From Paraburkholderia hospita (GTDB lineage Bacteria > Pseudomonadota > Gammaproteobacteria > Burkholderiales > Burkholderiaceae), in assembly GCF_002902965.1 (NCBI RefSeq), contig NZ_CP026106.1:1240001-1304000 (forward strand): a stretch of DNA of 64,000 bases, in the 5' to 3' direction. How positions within the stretch are numbered: the stretch's first letter is position 1; every line of letters starts with the position of its first letter. The notes beneath the pieces are model-generated. The model saw only the letters and a program-made list of their open reading frames with translations. It had not been told where the DNA came from and ran no database searches. Both the position numbers and the translations under genes were made by a program. Positions 26,796 through 34,462 of this stretch are shown piece by piece.

Positions 26796-28133
26796 ATGAC
26801 TACCGTATTCCACCGCATGCCGAAGCAGACCTTGCCCGTGGCCGTCAAAGGCGAGGGCATCGAGATCGTCGATTCGACGGGCAAGCGTTATATCGATGCA
26901 TCGGGCGGCGCGGCCGTCTCGTGCCTCGGCCACAGCAACCAGCGCGTGATCGATGCGATCAAGCGTCAGGTGCAGGAACTGCCATACGCGCACACGTCGT
27001 TCTTCACGACGCAGCCCGCCGAGGAACTCGCCAGCTATCTCGTCGAACGCGCGCCGCAAGGTCTCGCGCACGTGTATTTCGTGTCGGGCGGATCGGAGGC
27101 GATCGAAGCGGCGTTGAAGCTCGCGCGTCAATATTTCGTCGAAGTGGGGCAGCCGCAACGGCGGCACATCATCGCGCGCCGTCAGAGCTATCACGGCAAC
27201 ACGCTGGGCGCGCTTGCGATCGGCGGCAATGCGTGGCGGCGCGAGCCGTTCCTTCCGCTGCTGATCGACGCGCATCACGTGAGCCCGTGCTATGCGTATC
27301 GCGAGCAGCGCCCGGACGAAACGGAAGAGCAGTTCGCGCAGCGCCTCGCCGACGAGTTGGAGCAGAAGATTCTCGAACTCGGTTCCGACACGGTCGCCGC
27401 GTTCGTCGCGGAGACGGTGGTCGGCGCGACAGCGGGTGCGGTGCCGCCCGTGCGCGAGTATTTCCGCAAGATTCGCGCGGTGTGCGACCGCTATGGAGTA
27501 TTGCTGATTCTCGATGAAATCATGTCAGGCATGGGCCGCACGGGCCACTTGTTCGCATGCGAAGAGGACGGCATCACGCCTGATCTGCTGACCATCGCAA
27601 AGGGCCTCGGCGCGGGTTATCAGCCGATCGGCGCGACGCTCGTGAGCGACAAAATCTACCAGGCGATCACGGGCGGCTCCGGCTTCTTCCAGCACGGCCA
27701 CACCTATATTGGCCACGCGACGGCCTGCGCCGCCGCGCTCGAAGTGCAGCGCGTGATCGCCGATGAACATCTGCTCGACAACGTGAAAGCGCGTGGCGAG
27801 CAACTCCGTTCGCTGCTGCGCGAACACTATGCGCAGCAGCCGTACATCGGCGATGTGCGCGGACGCGGGCTCTTCGTCGGCGTGGAACTGGTGCAGGACC
27901 GCGCGACGAAAACGCCGTTCGATGCGAAACTGAAGCTGCATGCCGCGATCAAGCGTGAGGCGTTCCAGCGTGGTCTGATGGTGTACCCGATGGGCGGCAC
28001 GGTCGACGGCAAGATCGGCGATCATGTGCTGCTCGCGCCGCCGTTCATCTGCACGCCGCGCGATATCGAACAGATCGTCAGCCGCTTGACGGATGCGATC
28101 GAAGGCGCGCTCGCGGCATCGGGCGCGGCCTGA
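26796..28133 (+). CDS. Class III PLP-dependent aminotransferase
   Basis: A 445-residue enzyme of the class III (omega-amino acid/diamine) group. Lys269 in LTIAKGLGAGY is the PLP Schiff-base lysine, and LILDEIMSGMGRTG holds the Asp that pairs with the pyridine nitrogen. VYFVSGGSEAIEAALKLAR and the YHGNTLGALA segments build the cofactor pocket. The ATG at 26796 has AAGGA upstream; earlier in-frame codons overlap the C45 gene. Class III enzymes transfer amino groups from omega-amino acids, diamines or amino alcohols to pyruvate or 2-oxoglutarate. Sitting directly after the C45 gene suggests it uses the amine that enzyme releases. Confidence 0.92.
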   Translation: MTTVFHRMPKQTLPVAVKGEGIEIVDSTGKRYIDASGGAAVSCLGHSNQRVIDAIKRQVQELPYAHTSFFTTQPAEELASYLVERAPQGLAHVYFVSGGSEAIEAALKLARQYFVEVGQPQRRHIIARRQSYHGNTLGALAIGGNAWRREPFLPLLIDAHHVSPCYAYREQRPDETEEQFAQRLADELEQKILELGSDTVAAFVAETVVGATAGAVPPVREYFRKIRAVCDRYGVLLILDEIMSGMGRTGHLFACEEDGITPDLLTIAKGLGAGYQPIGATLVSDKIYQAITGGSGFFQHGHTYIGHATACAAALEVQRVIADEHLLDNVKARGEQLRSLLREHYAQQPYIGDVRGRGLFVGVELVQDRATKTPFDAKLKLHAAIKREAFQRGLMVYPMGGTVDGKIGDHVLLAPPFICTPRDIEQIVSRLTDAIEGALAASGAA

Positions 28134-28165
28134 TCGAACCACAAACCCTGCACGAAGAGCTATTC

Positions 28166-28720
28166 ATGACCAACCGCTTGCCTCCTTTCGACGCCAGCCA
28201 CGCGACACCCGACCAGAAAGCCGTGCTCGACGAAATCCTGTCGGGACCGCGCGGCAATCTGAACGGGCCGTTTCTCGGCTGGATTCATAGCCCCGAACTC
28301 GCGCAGCACGCCCAGCGCCTCGGCGCATTCTGCCGCTACAAGACGGGCTTGCCGCTGCGCCTGTCGGAACTGGCGATTCTCGTCACGGCCTCGCGCTGGC
28401 AGGCGCAGGCCGAGTGGTTCATCCACTATCCGATCGCCATCGACGCCGGCGTGCGCGCCGAAGACGCCGAAGCGATCCGCCTGGGCCAGACGCCTTCGTT
28501 CGCCGACGCCGACGATGCGCTCATCTACGCATTCGCGACGGAACTGTACGACGCGAAGCGCGTGTCCGACGCGACCTACGCGAAGACGGTCGAACGCTTC
28601 AGTCACGAGGTCGCGATCAATCTGGTCGCGCTGCTCGGCTATTACGCGCTGGTCGCGATGACGCTGAACGTGTTCGGTATGCGCGCGCAAGGGCAGGACT
28701 CGCTGCCGTTCACCGAGTAA
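28166..28720 (+). CDS. Carboxymuconolactone decarboxylase-family protein lacking the usual cysteine
   Basis: A 184-residue all-helical protein of the AhpD/carboxymuconolactone decarboxylase superfamily, with LSELAILVTASRWQAQAEWFIHYPIAIDAGV as the core. In redox-active AhpD-type members this core contains a CxxC pair; here the place reads EWFIHYP, with His and no cysteine, so a peroxidase role is unlikely. It may act as a lactone-type decarboxylase or hydratase. GAAGAG precedes the ATG. It is the last gene of the RpiR-controlled operon, 32 bases after the aminotransferase, and is followed by a terminator hairpin. Confidence 0.88.
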   Translation: MTNRLPPFDASHATPDQKAVLDEILSGPRGNLNGPFLGWIHSPELAQHAQRLGAFCRYKTGLPLRLSELAILVTASRWQAQAEWFIHYPIAIDAGVRAEDAEAIRLGQTPSFADADDALIYAFATELYDAKRVSDATYAKTVERFSHEVAINLVALLGYYALVAMTLNVFGMRAQGQDSLPFTE

Positions 28721-28753
28721 GCGGGTTCGGCGCAATCCAGCGCGACAAAAGCA

Positions 28754-28790
28754 AAGGCCCCGGCGGACTTCATGAGTCAGCCGGGGCCTT
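28754..28790 (+). terminator. Rho-independent-like terminator after the C45 operon
   Basis: AAGGCCCCGGC (28754-28764) pairs perfectly with GCCGGGGCCTT (28780-28790) around a 15-base loop, followed by CGTTCTTT. It lies between the convergent CMD-family and DUF4148 genes and may serve both. Confidence 0.85.
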
Positions 28791-28857
28791 CGTTCTTTGG
28801 ACGGCGGCGCGTGAACCTTGAATCACACGCGCCGCGTCACGTCACGGCAAAAAATGC

Positions 28858-29151
28858 TTAGTTGCCGCGGAACGTCGAGAAGATGCGCTGTTCGACGCTC
28901 GGACGCTTGCCCGACTGCGACGAGCCAGCCGAGACGCCGCCGACTTCCGTCGCTCCCGACGTTGCGCCCAATTGCGGCTTGGCGGGCGGATACGCCACGT
29001 CGTTCTGGTCCAGCGAGCCGTTTTGCTGCGCGGCGACCAGTTCAGCCTGGACTTGCGCGCGCGTCACGGGGCCATTGGCTTGCTGCGCGAACGCGGCGGC
29101 GGGAACGATCAGAGCGGATGCGACGACCACTGCGGAAAGAAGCGATTTCAT
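28858..29151 (-). CDS. DUF4148 exported protein
   Basis: A 97-residue exported protein with signal peptide MKSLLSAVVVASALIVPAAAFA, cleaved before QQANGPVTRAQVQAELVAAQQNG. The V-T-R-A-Q-V-x-A-E-L segment is the DUF4148 signature, a Burkholderiales-expanded family of small periplasmic proteins, often abundant and stress-responsive, with unknown biochemical role. A GGAGGT site precedes the ATG at 29151. The tail after residue 60 is Gly/Ser-rich and ends FSTFRGN. Confidence 0.9.
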   Translation of the reverse strand: MKSLLSAVVVASALIVPAAAFAQQANGPVTRAQVQAELVAAQQNGSLDQNDVAYPPAKPQLGATSGATEVGGVSAGSSQSGKRPSVEQRIFSTFRGN

Positions 29152-29476
29152 GATGACCTCCGAGAACATTTGTTGATCGGTTCGGTTTGAACACCGATGT
29201 CCGAACCGTTGACCAGAGTGTATTTCCGACAGGGTGATGAAAAAAGCGGCAGATTGGATAAAGATTCTTGCGGTGGATGAAATAATGGCCATGCGCGCTG
29301 CTTCACGGCAGTGCCACCGATATCCGCCTATGATGAAGCTTCGGTCCACGCCCACGGCCCACGGGTTTGGCGCAGCACGCGTGACCGATGCCGACGCGCG
29401 TGATTTCGGGCGGGACCGTCGCGGCCGGCATCGTGGTTGGGAACGCGGCAGCGCGAACGCGACACAGGAGCGACTA
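29152..29476. other. Divergent intergenic region, nothing recognised
   Basis: A 325-base gap between DUF4148 and osmC. It must contain both promoters. No gene or distinctive repeat was seen. Frames that run through it into osmC lack coding character upstream of the osmC ribosome site. Confidence 0.5.
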
Positions 29477-29902
29477 ATGAAGCGCAAAGCATCAGCAATC
29501 TGGCAGGGCGGTCTGCAAGACGGCAAGGGCTCGATCTCCACCGATAGCGGCGTGCTCAAGGACACGCAGTATTCGTTCGCGACGCGCTTCGAAAACGGCA
29601 TCGGCACGAACCCCGAAGAACTGATCGCGGCGGCGCATGCGGGATGCTTTTCGATGGCGTTGTCGGCGGAACTCGGCAAGGCGAACATCAAACCGGAGCG
29701 CATCGCGACCACGGCCACGGTCACGCTCGACAAGGACGGCGGCGGCTTCGCGGTGACGGCCTCGCATCTGGACGTCGTGGTGAAGATTCCGGGCGGCGAC
29801 AAGGCCGCGTTCGACAAGGCCACGGCCGACGCCAAGGCCGGTTGCCCGATCTCGAAGGTATTGAACGCAACGATCACGATGGACGCGAAGCTCGAAACCT
29901 GA
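29477..29902 (+). CDS. osmC: OsmC-family organic hydroperoxide reductase
   Basis: A 141-residue protein of the OsmC peroxidase family. The two redox-active cysteines are visible: Cys57 in AAAHAGCFSMAL and Cys123 in AKAGCPISKV. GIGTNPEELIAAAHAGC and SGVLKDTQYSFATRFEN match the E. coli OsmC subgroup (143 residues) better than Ohr. It reduces organic hydroperoxides with thiols in the cytoplasm. AGGAG lies before the ATG at 29477; a longer frame from 29234 is not supported. It stands alone, 120 bases before the PEP-mutase-like gene. Confidence 0.94.
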   Translation: MKRKASAIWQGGLQDGKGSISTDSGVLKDTQYSFATRFENGIGTNPEELIAAAHAGCFSMALSAELGKANIKPERIATTATVTLDKDGGGFAVTASHLDVVVKIPGGDKAAFDKATADAKAGCPISKVLNATITMDAKLET

Positions 29903-30022
29903 GCAAGCGGCGCATATTGCGCATCTTTTGCTTTTGCCCGGTCATGAGACAGGCTGGGCAAAACTTCCCATTCCGCACATCCCGAACATTCCGCATCCAC
30001 TTGTGCGACCGTTGGAGCCGCC

Positions 30023-30862
30023 ATGACAACAACACAAGCAGACAAGGCGCGGGCGTTTCGCGCGCTTCACGAGGCCAGCGTGCCGTTCATCATTCCCAAT
30101 CCGTGGGATATCGGCTCCGCGCGCCTGCTCGAAGCGCTCGGCTTCAAGGCGCTGGCGACCACGAGCGCCGGCTACGCTTTCACGCTGGGCTTGCCGGACA
30201 ACGCCGTCGGCCGCGACCAGATGATCCGGCATCTCGCCGAACTCGCGCCGTCGACGGATCTGCCCGTCAGCGCGGACCTCGAAAACGGCTTCGGCGACGC
30301 GCCGGAAGACGCGGCCGAGACGATTCGCCAGGCGGCTGCGGCGGGCGTCGTCGGCGGCTCGATCGAGGACGCGACGGGCCGCGCGGGCGATCCCATCTAT
30401 GCACATGACCTCGCCGTCGAGCGCGTGCGCGCCGCCGTGGAAGCCGCCCGTTCGCTGCCGTTTCCGTTCACGCTGACGGCGCGCGCGGAGAATTATCTGA
30501 ACGGCCGCGCCGATCTCGCCGATACGATCCGCCGCTTGCAGGCTTTCCAGGAAGCAGGCGCCGACGTGCTCTACGCGCCAGGCCTGAAAACGCGCGAGGA
30601 TATTGCCGCCGTCGTCAGTTCCGTCGACCGGCCCGTCAACGTGCTGATGGGTATGGCGGGCATGCCGTTTTCCGTCGACGATCTCGCGCAGATGGGCGTG
30701 AAGCGGATCAGCGTCGGCGGGGCGCTTGCGCGCGCGGCGCTGGGCGCGTTGCTGCGCGCCGCCAATGAGATGCTCGGGCGCGGCACGTTCACGTACACGA
30801 ACGAAGCGGCATCGATGAAGGAGGTCACCGATCTGTTCGCGGCCGTGCGCAAGCACGATTAA
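30023..30862 (+). CDS. Isocitrate lyase/PEP mutase-family enzyme
   Basis: A 279-residue TIM-barrel protein. FIIPNPWDIGSARLLEALGFKALATTSAGYAF gives the first strands, PVSADLENGFGD the metal-binding Asp, and SIEDATG the second acidic ligand, as in the methylisocitrate lyase/PEP mutase superfamily. The catalytic KKCGH-type cysteine of true isocitrate lyases is missing, so it belongs with phosphonopyruvate-hydrolase or oxaloacetate-decarboxylase-like members that cleave small 2-oxo acids with Mg2+. GGAG lies before the ATG. No phosphonate genes are nearby, so the substrate is open. Confidence 0.9.
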   Translation: MTTTQADKARAFRALHEASVPFIIPNPWDIGSARLLEALGFKALATTSAGYAFTLGLPDNAVGRDQMIRHLAELAPSTDLPVSADLENGFGDAPEDAAETIRQAAAAGVVGGSIEDATGRAGDPIYAHDLAVERVRAAVEAARSLPFPFTLTARAENYLNGRADLADTIRRLQAFQEAGADVLYAPGLKTREDIAAVVSSVDRPVNVLMGMAGMPFSVDDLAQMGVKRISVGGALARAALGALLRAANEMLGRGTFTYTNEAASMKEVTDLFAAVRKHD

Positions 30863-30936
30863 CGCAGCGTTGCGCGTGGCGTTATCGACCCGTAACAGAG
30901 CAGGACGGCGATTCGCGCGAACAGCATGGAGCTGTG

Positions 30937-32442
30937 TTACGAAGCGTCAGGGCGTTTGGCCGGGTAATGCTGATCGGTGACCGGCTGCCAGGGCGGCTCC
31001 AACCTGCCTTCCGAACCCGGGTCCTGGCCGTCGGCGGCGTCCGTGTCATAGATATTCGACGCGGCCGCTTTTTCCGCGCGCCAGCGCTGGCGCGATGCGT
31101 ACATCGTCTGCAGCGCGAGGCGTGCCATCTTCACCCATCCGGAGGGGCGCGGGTCGGCCAGCATGCTGAGCGCGCGTGCGTAGTCGAGCGTGAGTCCGGG
31201 CGTCCATGCCATCGTCGCCGAGCGCTTTCTGACCTGTGCCGCGACCCAGAGTTCGGGCGTGGTCGCCACGCGCAGGAACGGCTTCCAGCCCGTGCGCTTT
31301 CCCCAGGCACGCACCGATGCGCCCTCGATCGCCGCCTCCAGCGCTTTCGCGACCGTGCTCGAACAATTGCGGTACGTGAGGTTATAGGTCGTATCGCGAC
31401 GATACTCGGCCCAGAATCGTTCGAGCCGCTCCGGATCATAGTTACGGATGCGGATTTGCCGCGTCGACGGACACCATGCTGCCGATTCCGTCGCGTAGTC
31501 CGGCTGGAACAGACCGGGCACGTCGTTGTCGCGTGTCGCGCGCAGGATCCGCGAAAATTCCTCCGGCGACCGCTCGATTTCAACCGCCGGGTACAGGCTG
31601 ATATAGATGCCTTCGGCCGTTTCGAGCGCGGCGTGCCCCGTCGAGATCGAGCCGTTCCTGTCGACGGCGGCAATGTAGCGGTCGACGATCGGCTGCCGCC
31701 GCGCTTCGGCTTTTACTGTCCCAACGGGCGTCCAGACGTGCACGGTCAGCACATGCTCGTGCGGTTCGGGCGGACCGTCGAATGAGTCCGGCAGCGGGCG
31801 CTTTTGTCCTGCTGGCGTATCCGTCGTGGCGGTCGTCGCCGCTGCAGTCGCGTGCCCAGCGGGTTGCTCATCGGCGACGGCGGGGTTGATCGCCATTCGC
31901 CGTACGCGCATGGCGAGCAGGATCATGTTCCAGCCCCCAAACAGCAAGCCGAATGCCACGCAATACGCAACGGTGCCCGCATAGTGATCGGGGTAGGGCT
32001 GATAGAAGAAGATTGCAATCGCAACCTCCAGCCCGCCGCCTGCGGCTGCAATTTTCCACTTCCGGTAGCGGACCACTCTGGCCGCGATCATTTGCAATGC
32101 GCCGTCCACGAGAAACAGCGTGCCGAAGATCATCGACAGAATAAAGTTGCCGTGTTCCCCGCCGACCAGCACGAGGGCCGCGGACAGAATGAACGTGATC
32201 CCTTTCACGTAGCGCAGGGTGCGCTGGCCGCCCATGCCCGTCCAGGCGACGCATACCGTCGCGACGCCCTCGAGCAGCAGCAGGGCGGCAAACGGCATGA
32301 TTGGGAACCACAGTGCGCCGTCGAGCGCATCGCAGAAGATCGTCACACCGAGCACGACACTCAGGCAGCCGACCATCAACAGTTCGCGCCAGCGGACGCG
32401 GAGATAGTCGACACCAAGAAGAATCATCGCGAGACGGACCAT
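30937..32442 (-). CDS. HdeD-like membrane domain fused to a permuted papain-like domain
   Basis: A 501-residue two-part protein. Residues about 15-180 carry some six hydrophobic helices of the HdeD/DUF308 type (LLMVGCLSVVLGVTIF, GTLFLVDGALQMIAAR). A Thr/Ala-rich linker (about 185-225) leads to a soluble domain with His270 in STGHAALETAEGIYISLYP and Cys360 in YRNCSSTVAKALEAAIEG. The His-before-Cys order is that of permuted NlpC/P60/LRAT-like papain folds, which act as amidases, proteases or acyltransferases. The catalytic assignment is inference from this motif order. AAGGA precedes the ATG at 32442. HdeD itself is linked to acid resistance; what the fused hydrolase adds is unknown. Confidence 0.8.
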   Translation of the reverse strand: MVRLAMILLGVDYLRVRWRELLMVGCLSVVLGVTIFCDALDGALWFPIMPFAALLLLEGVATVCVAWTGMGGQRTLRYVKGITFILSAALVLVGGEHGNFILSMIFGTLFLVDGALQMIAARVVRYRKWKIAAAGGGLEVAIAIFFYQPYPDHYAGTVAYCVAFGLLFGGWNMILLAMRVRRMAINPAVADEQPAGHATAAATTATTDTPAGQKRPLPDSFDGPPEPHEHVLTVHVWTPVGTVKAEARRQPIVDRYIAAVDRNGSISTGHAALETAEGIYISLYPAVEIERSPEEFSRILRATRDNDVPGLFQPDYATESAAWCPSTRQIRIRNYDPERLERFWAEYRRDTTYNLTYRNCSSTVAKALEAAIEGASVRAWGKRTGWKPFLRVATTPELWVAAQVRKRSATMAWTPGLTLDYARALSMLADPRPSGWVKMARLALQTMYASRQRWRAEKAAASNIYDTDAADGQDPGSEGRLEPPWQPVTDQHYPAKRPDAS

Positions 32443-32886
32443 GCTTTCATCCTTGCTGCATTTCCCGATTGATGCAGGCCGGGAGACCAGTTGGACTGCG
32501 CTTGCCGCGGGCGTCTTGGGCGATGCCGCGTGGCGGGCAACACAACGCATCATAGTGCGATTCTGTGAGATGTGAGAAACGGTTGGCGGGATGCAGGTTG
32601 AGCGCTGCATTGGATGTTTTGTGTGACGATAGGCGGTGAATTTTTACGTCCCGTCCAGAGCGTCGCTGTTCGACCATCCCCGGCACGTTGACGTCTTATC
32701 AGACTCACCAACGGGCGAATTGATGTCGATGACTTGCCTCCAGAAATCCCTCGGCCTTTGCTTGCGAAAGCCTTCCGTTCAGGCATGGACTAGCCCAACA
32801 CGGGCTCACGCGCGCTCGCTAGACAAAATTTCGCGAGTCAGTCACTCGCCTCACAATATTTTTCTTCGCGGATCGTCATCACGGGT
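32443..32886. other. Divergent intergenic region upstream of ECF sigma factor
   Basis: A 444-base region between the HdeD-like and sigma-factor genes. Its first half shows nothing distinctive. Near the sigma gene lies the 32833-32849 dyad. Frames such as 32636-32917 cross into the sigma gene out of phase and are not credible. Confidence 0.5.
32833..32849. promoter_or_regulatory. Dyad upstream of the ECF sigma gene
   Basis: GCGAGT (32833-32838) and ACTCGC (32844-32849) form a perfect 6+6 inverted repeat with a 5-base spacer, 37 bases before the sigma-factor start. It is well placed for an operator. Confidence 0.4.
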
Positions 32887-33465
32887 ATGGAACCGCCAAA
32901 CGCCCCGAGCACGATGACCGAGCAGGACCGCGAAATCGCCGATGCGGTCGCCCGCGAGCGTCCAAGGCTGCGCAATTTCATCCGCCGCCGCGTCATCGAT
33001 CAGGACGAAGCCGACGACATCCTTCAGGACGTTTTCGAAGAACTCGTCGAGGCCTGGCGGCTGCCGGACCCCGTTGAGCAGGTCGGCGCGTGGCTGTTTC
33101 GCGTCGCGAGAAACCGGATCATCGACCGCTTCCGCAAGAAGAAGGAAGCGCCGCTACCCGATGCCGCCGATGGTGAAGAAGCTGACGACGAATACCGCCT
33201 GGACCTGACGCTGCCCTCGGCCGACGCCGGACCCGAGGCCGCTTACGCACGCGCGGCGCTGCTCGACACACTGCGCACCGCGCTCGACGAGTTGCCCGCG
33301 AACCAGCGTGAGGTGTTCATCGCTCACGAACTGGACGGCCGCAGCTTCAAGGAGATGGCGGCCGCGACGGGCGTCGGCATCAACACGCTGCTCGCGCGCA
33401 AGCGCTACGCGGTGCTGCATCTGCGCGAGCGCCTGCGATCGTCCTATGACGGCTTCGAGATATGA
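32887..33465 (+). CDS. ECF-type RNA polymerase sigma factor
   Basis: A 192-residue sigma-70 family member with sigma2 and sigma4 only. Region 2 reads RPRLRNFIRRRVIDQDEADDILQDVFEELVEAW and WLFRVARNRIIDRFRKKKE (promoter melting and -10 contacts). Region 4 reads LDELPANQREVFIAHELDGRSFKEMAAATGVGINTLLARKRYAVLHLRERL (-35 helix-turn-helix). The start could be ATG 32887 or ATG 32914, both without a convincing ribosome site. It is followed at 16 bases by a small membrane protein gene, the usual place for an anti-sigma factor, though that protein is not a recognised one. Confidence 0.92.
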   Translation: MEPPNAPSTMTEQDREIADAVARERPRLRNFIRRRVIDQDEADDILQDVFEELVEAWRLPDPVEQVGAWLFRVARNRIIDRFRKKKEAPLPDAADGEEADDEYRLDLTLPSADAGPEAAYARAALLDTLRTALDELPANQREVFIAHELDGRSFKEMAAATGVGINTLLARKRYAVLHLRERLRSSYDGFEI

Positions 33466-33481
33466 ACCCAAGGAGAATGGA

Positions 33482-33796
33482 ATGAAACTCCGCCGCAAAA
33501 TTTTCGCCAAGGCGCTGTTGCTCGTGCTGATCATTGCGCTGCTCGGCTGGATCGTCATGAGGCTATGGAACTGGATCATCCCGACCCTCGTCATCGATGC
33601 GCATGCGATCGACTATCCGCGCGCGATCGGTCTGCTCGTGCTGTGCCGGATTCTTTTCGGCGGATTCCGGGGACATGGCGGCTGCTACAAAGCCCGGCAA
33701 TGGCGTCACTGGCAACAGATGACGCAGCAAGAGCGTGAGCGGCTGCGCAACGACCCAACGTCGGCTTCGCGCCAGAACGAGGGAGCGGGCACATGA
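33482..33796 (+). CDS. Small membrane protein coupled to the ECF sigma factor
   Basis: A 104-residue protein with an excellent AAGGAG site. Two hydrophobic segments (about residues 9-31, FAKALLLVLIIALLGWIVMRLW, and 44-60, YPRAIGLLVLCRILFGGF) predict an integral inner-membrane protein. The C-terminal part is charged: RGHGGCYKARQWRHWQQMTQQERERLRND. I recall similar short proteins downstream of ECF sigma genes in Xanthomonas and Burkholderia, so it may be an unusual anti-sigma partner, but lacks a ZAS zinc motif. Its stop overlaps the ferredoxin start (ATGA), so the two are translationally coupled. Confidence 0.75.
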   Translation: MKLRRKIFAKALLLVLIIALLGWIVMRLWNWIIPTLVIDAHAIDYPRAIGLLVLCRILFGGFRGHGGCYKARQWRHWQQMTQQERERLRNDPTSASRQNEGAGT

Positions 33797-34089
33797 CACG
33801 CAATGCCACTTCGGCCTGCAAACAGCCGCCCGGCGTGATCGTCCCAAAGGTCGATTTCGCGCGCTGCGAAGGCAAGGCGGATTGCGCGGTTGTCTGCCCT
33901 GAAAACGTATTCGACATCCGCCGCATCGATGCCACCGACTACCAGACGCTCCGTCCATTACAACGGTTCAAGCTGCGCGTGCATGGGATGAAGGTCGCCT
34001 ACGCGCCGCGTGCGGATGCGTGCCGCGCATGCGGGCATTGTGTGTCGGCGTGTCCGGAGCACGCCATCACGCTCGTCAGGATGCGCTGA
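33793..34089 (+). CDS. 4Fe-4S dicluster-type ferredoxin with a degenerate first cluster
   Basis: A 98-residue ferredoxin. The second motif is complete (Cys77, Cys80, Cys83, Cys87 in CRACGHCVSACP). The first is C-x5-C-x3-CP (Cys25, Cys31, Cys35 in CEGKADCAVVCP), one cysteine short of the classic motif, so that cluster may be 3Fe-4S or use another ligand. The CEGKADC pattern is common among small ferredoxins of Proteobacteria. It starts on the stop of the membrane-protein gene (ATGA overlap), linking it to the sigma factor. No obvious redox partner enzyme is present here. Confidence 0.9.
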   Translation: MTRNATSACKQPPGVIVPKVDFARCEGKADCAVVCPENVFDIRRIDATDYQTLRPLQRFKLRVHGMKVAYAPRADACRACGHCVSACPEHAITLVRMR

Positions 34090-34117
34090 ACAGCCGTTCC
34101 ACATCAAGGTTGAGACA

Positions 34118-34369
34118 ATGACCATGCTCAGTCCACATGAACTGGCTACGCTGATGCTCGTGCGCAGCGCACCCGATCAGATCGACACGACGCGTGTCGA
34201 ACTCGATACCCTGCTGGATTACCGGCTCATCTCTATCGAGCCGCGCGTTGGCGGATGGCGTCGTCCGATGCTGACGCCCGCCGGCGTGCATCTGCTGGAA
34301 GCCGCCGCGCGCCTCGAACGAAAACGCTATGGTGACGCGCCGACGACGGAAGACGACAATCTGCTGTAG
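34118..34369 (+). CDS. Small winged-helix-like hypothetical protein
   Basis: An 83-residue protein starting at ATG 34118 (an ATG two codons later is also possible) 28 bases after the ferredoxin. The sequence LSPHELATLMLVRSAPDQIDTTRVELDTLLDYRLISIEPRVGGWRRPMLTPAGVHLLEAAARLER resembles a short helix-turn-helix with a wing (RVGGWRRPMLTPAG), as in small DNA-binding or effector proteins. The family is unknown to me. It is the last of the four-gene sigma-factor unit. Confidence 0.65.
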   Translation: MTMLSPHELATLMLVRSAPDQIDTTRVELDTLLDYRLISIEPRVGGWRRPMLTPAGVHLLEAAARLERKRYGDAPTTEDDNLL

Positions 34370-34462
34370 CCACAGAGACGAACCGACGACAAACCGCGCC
34401 GCGAACGTTCCAATTGACGGGCTGACATAATCCACCTGTCGTCCATCCACCCAGAAATCTCC

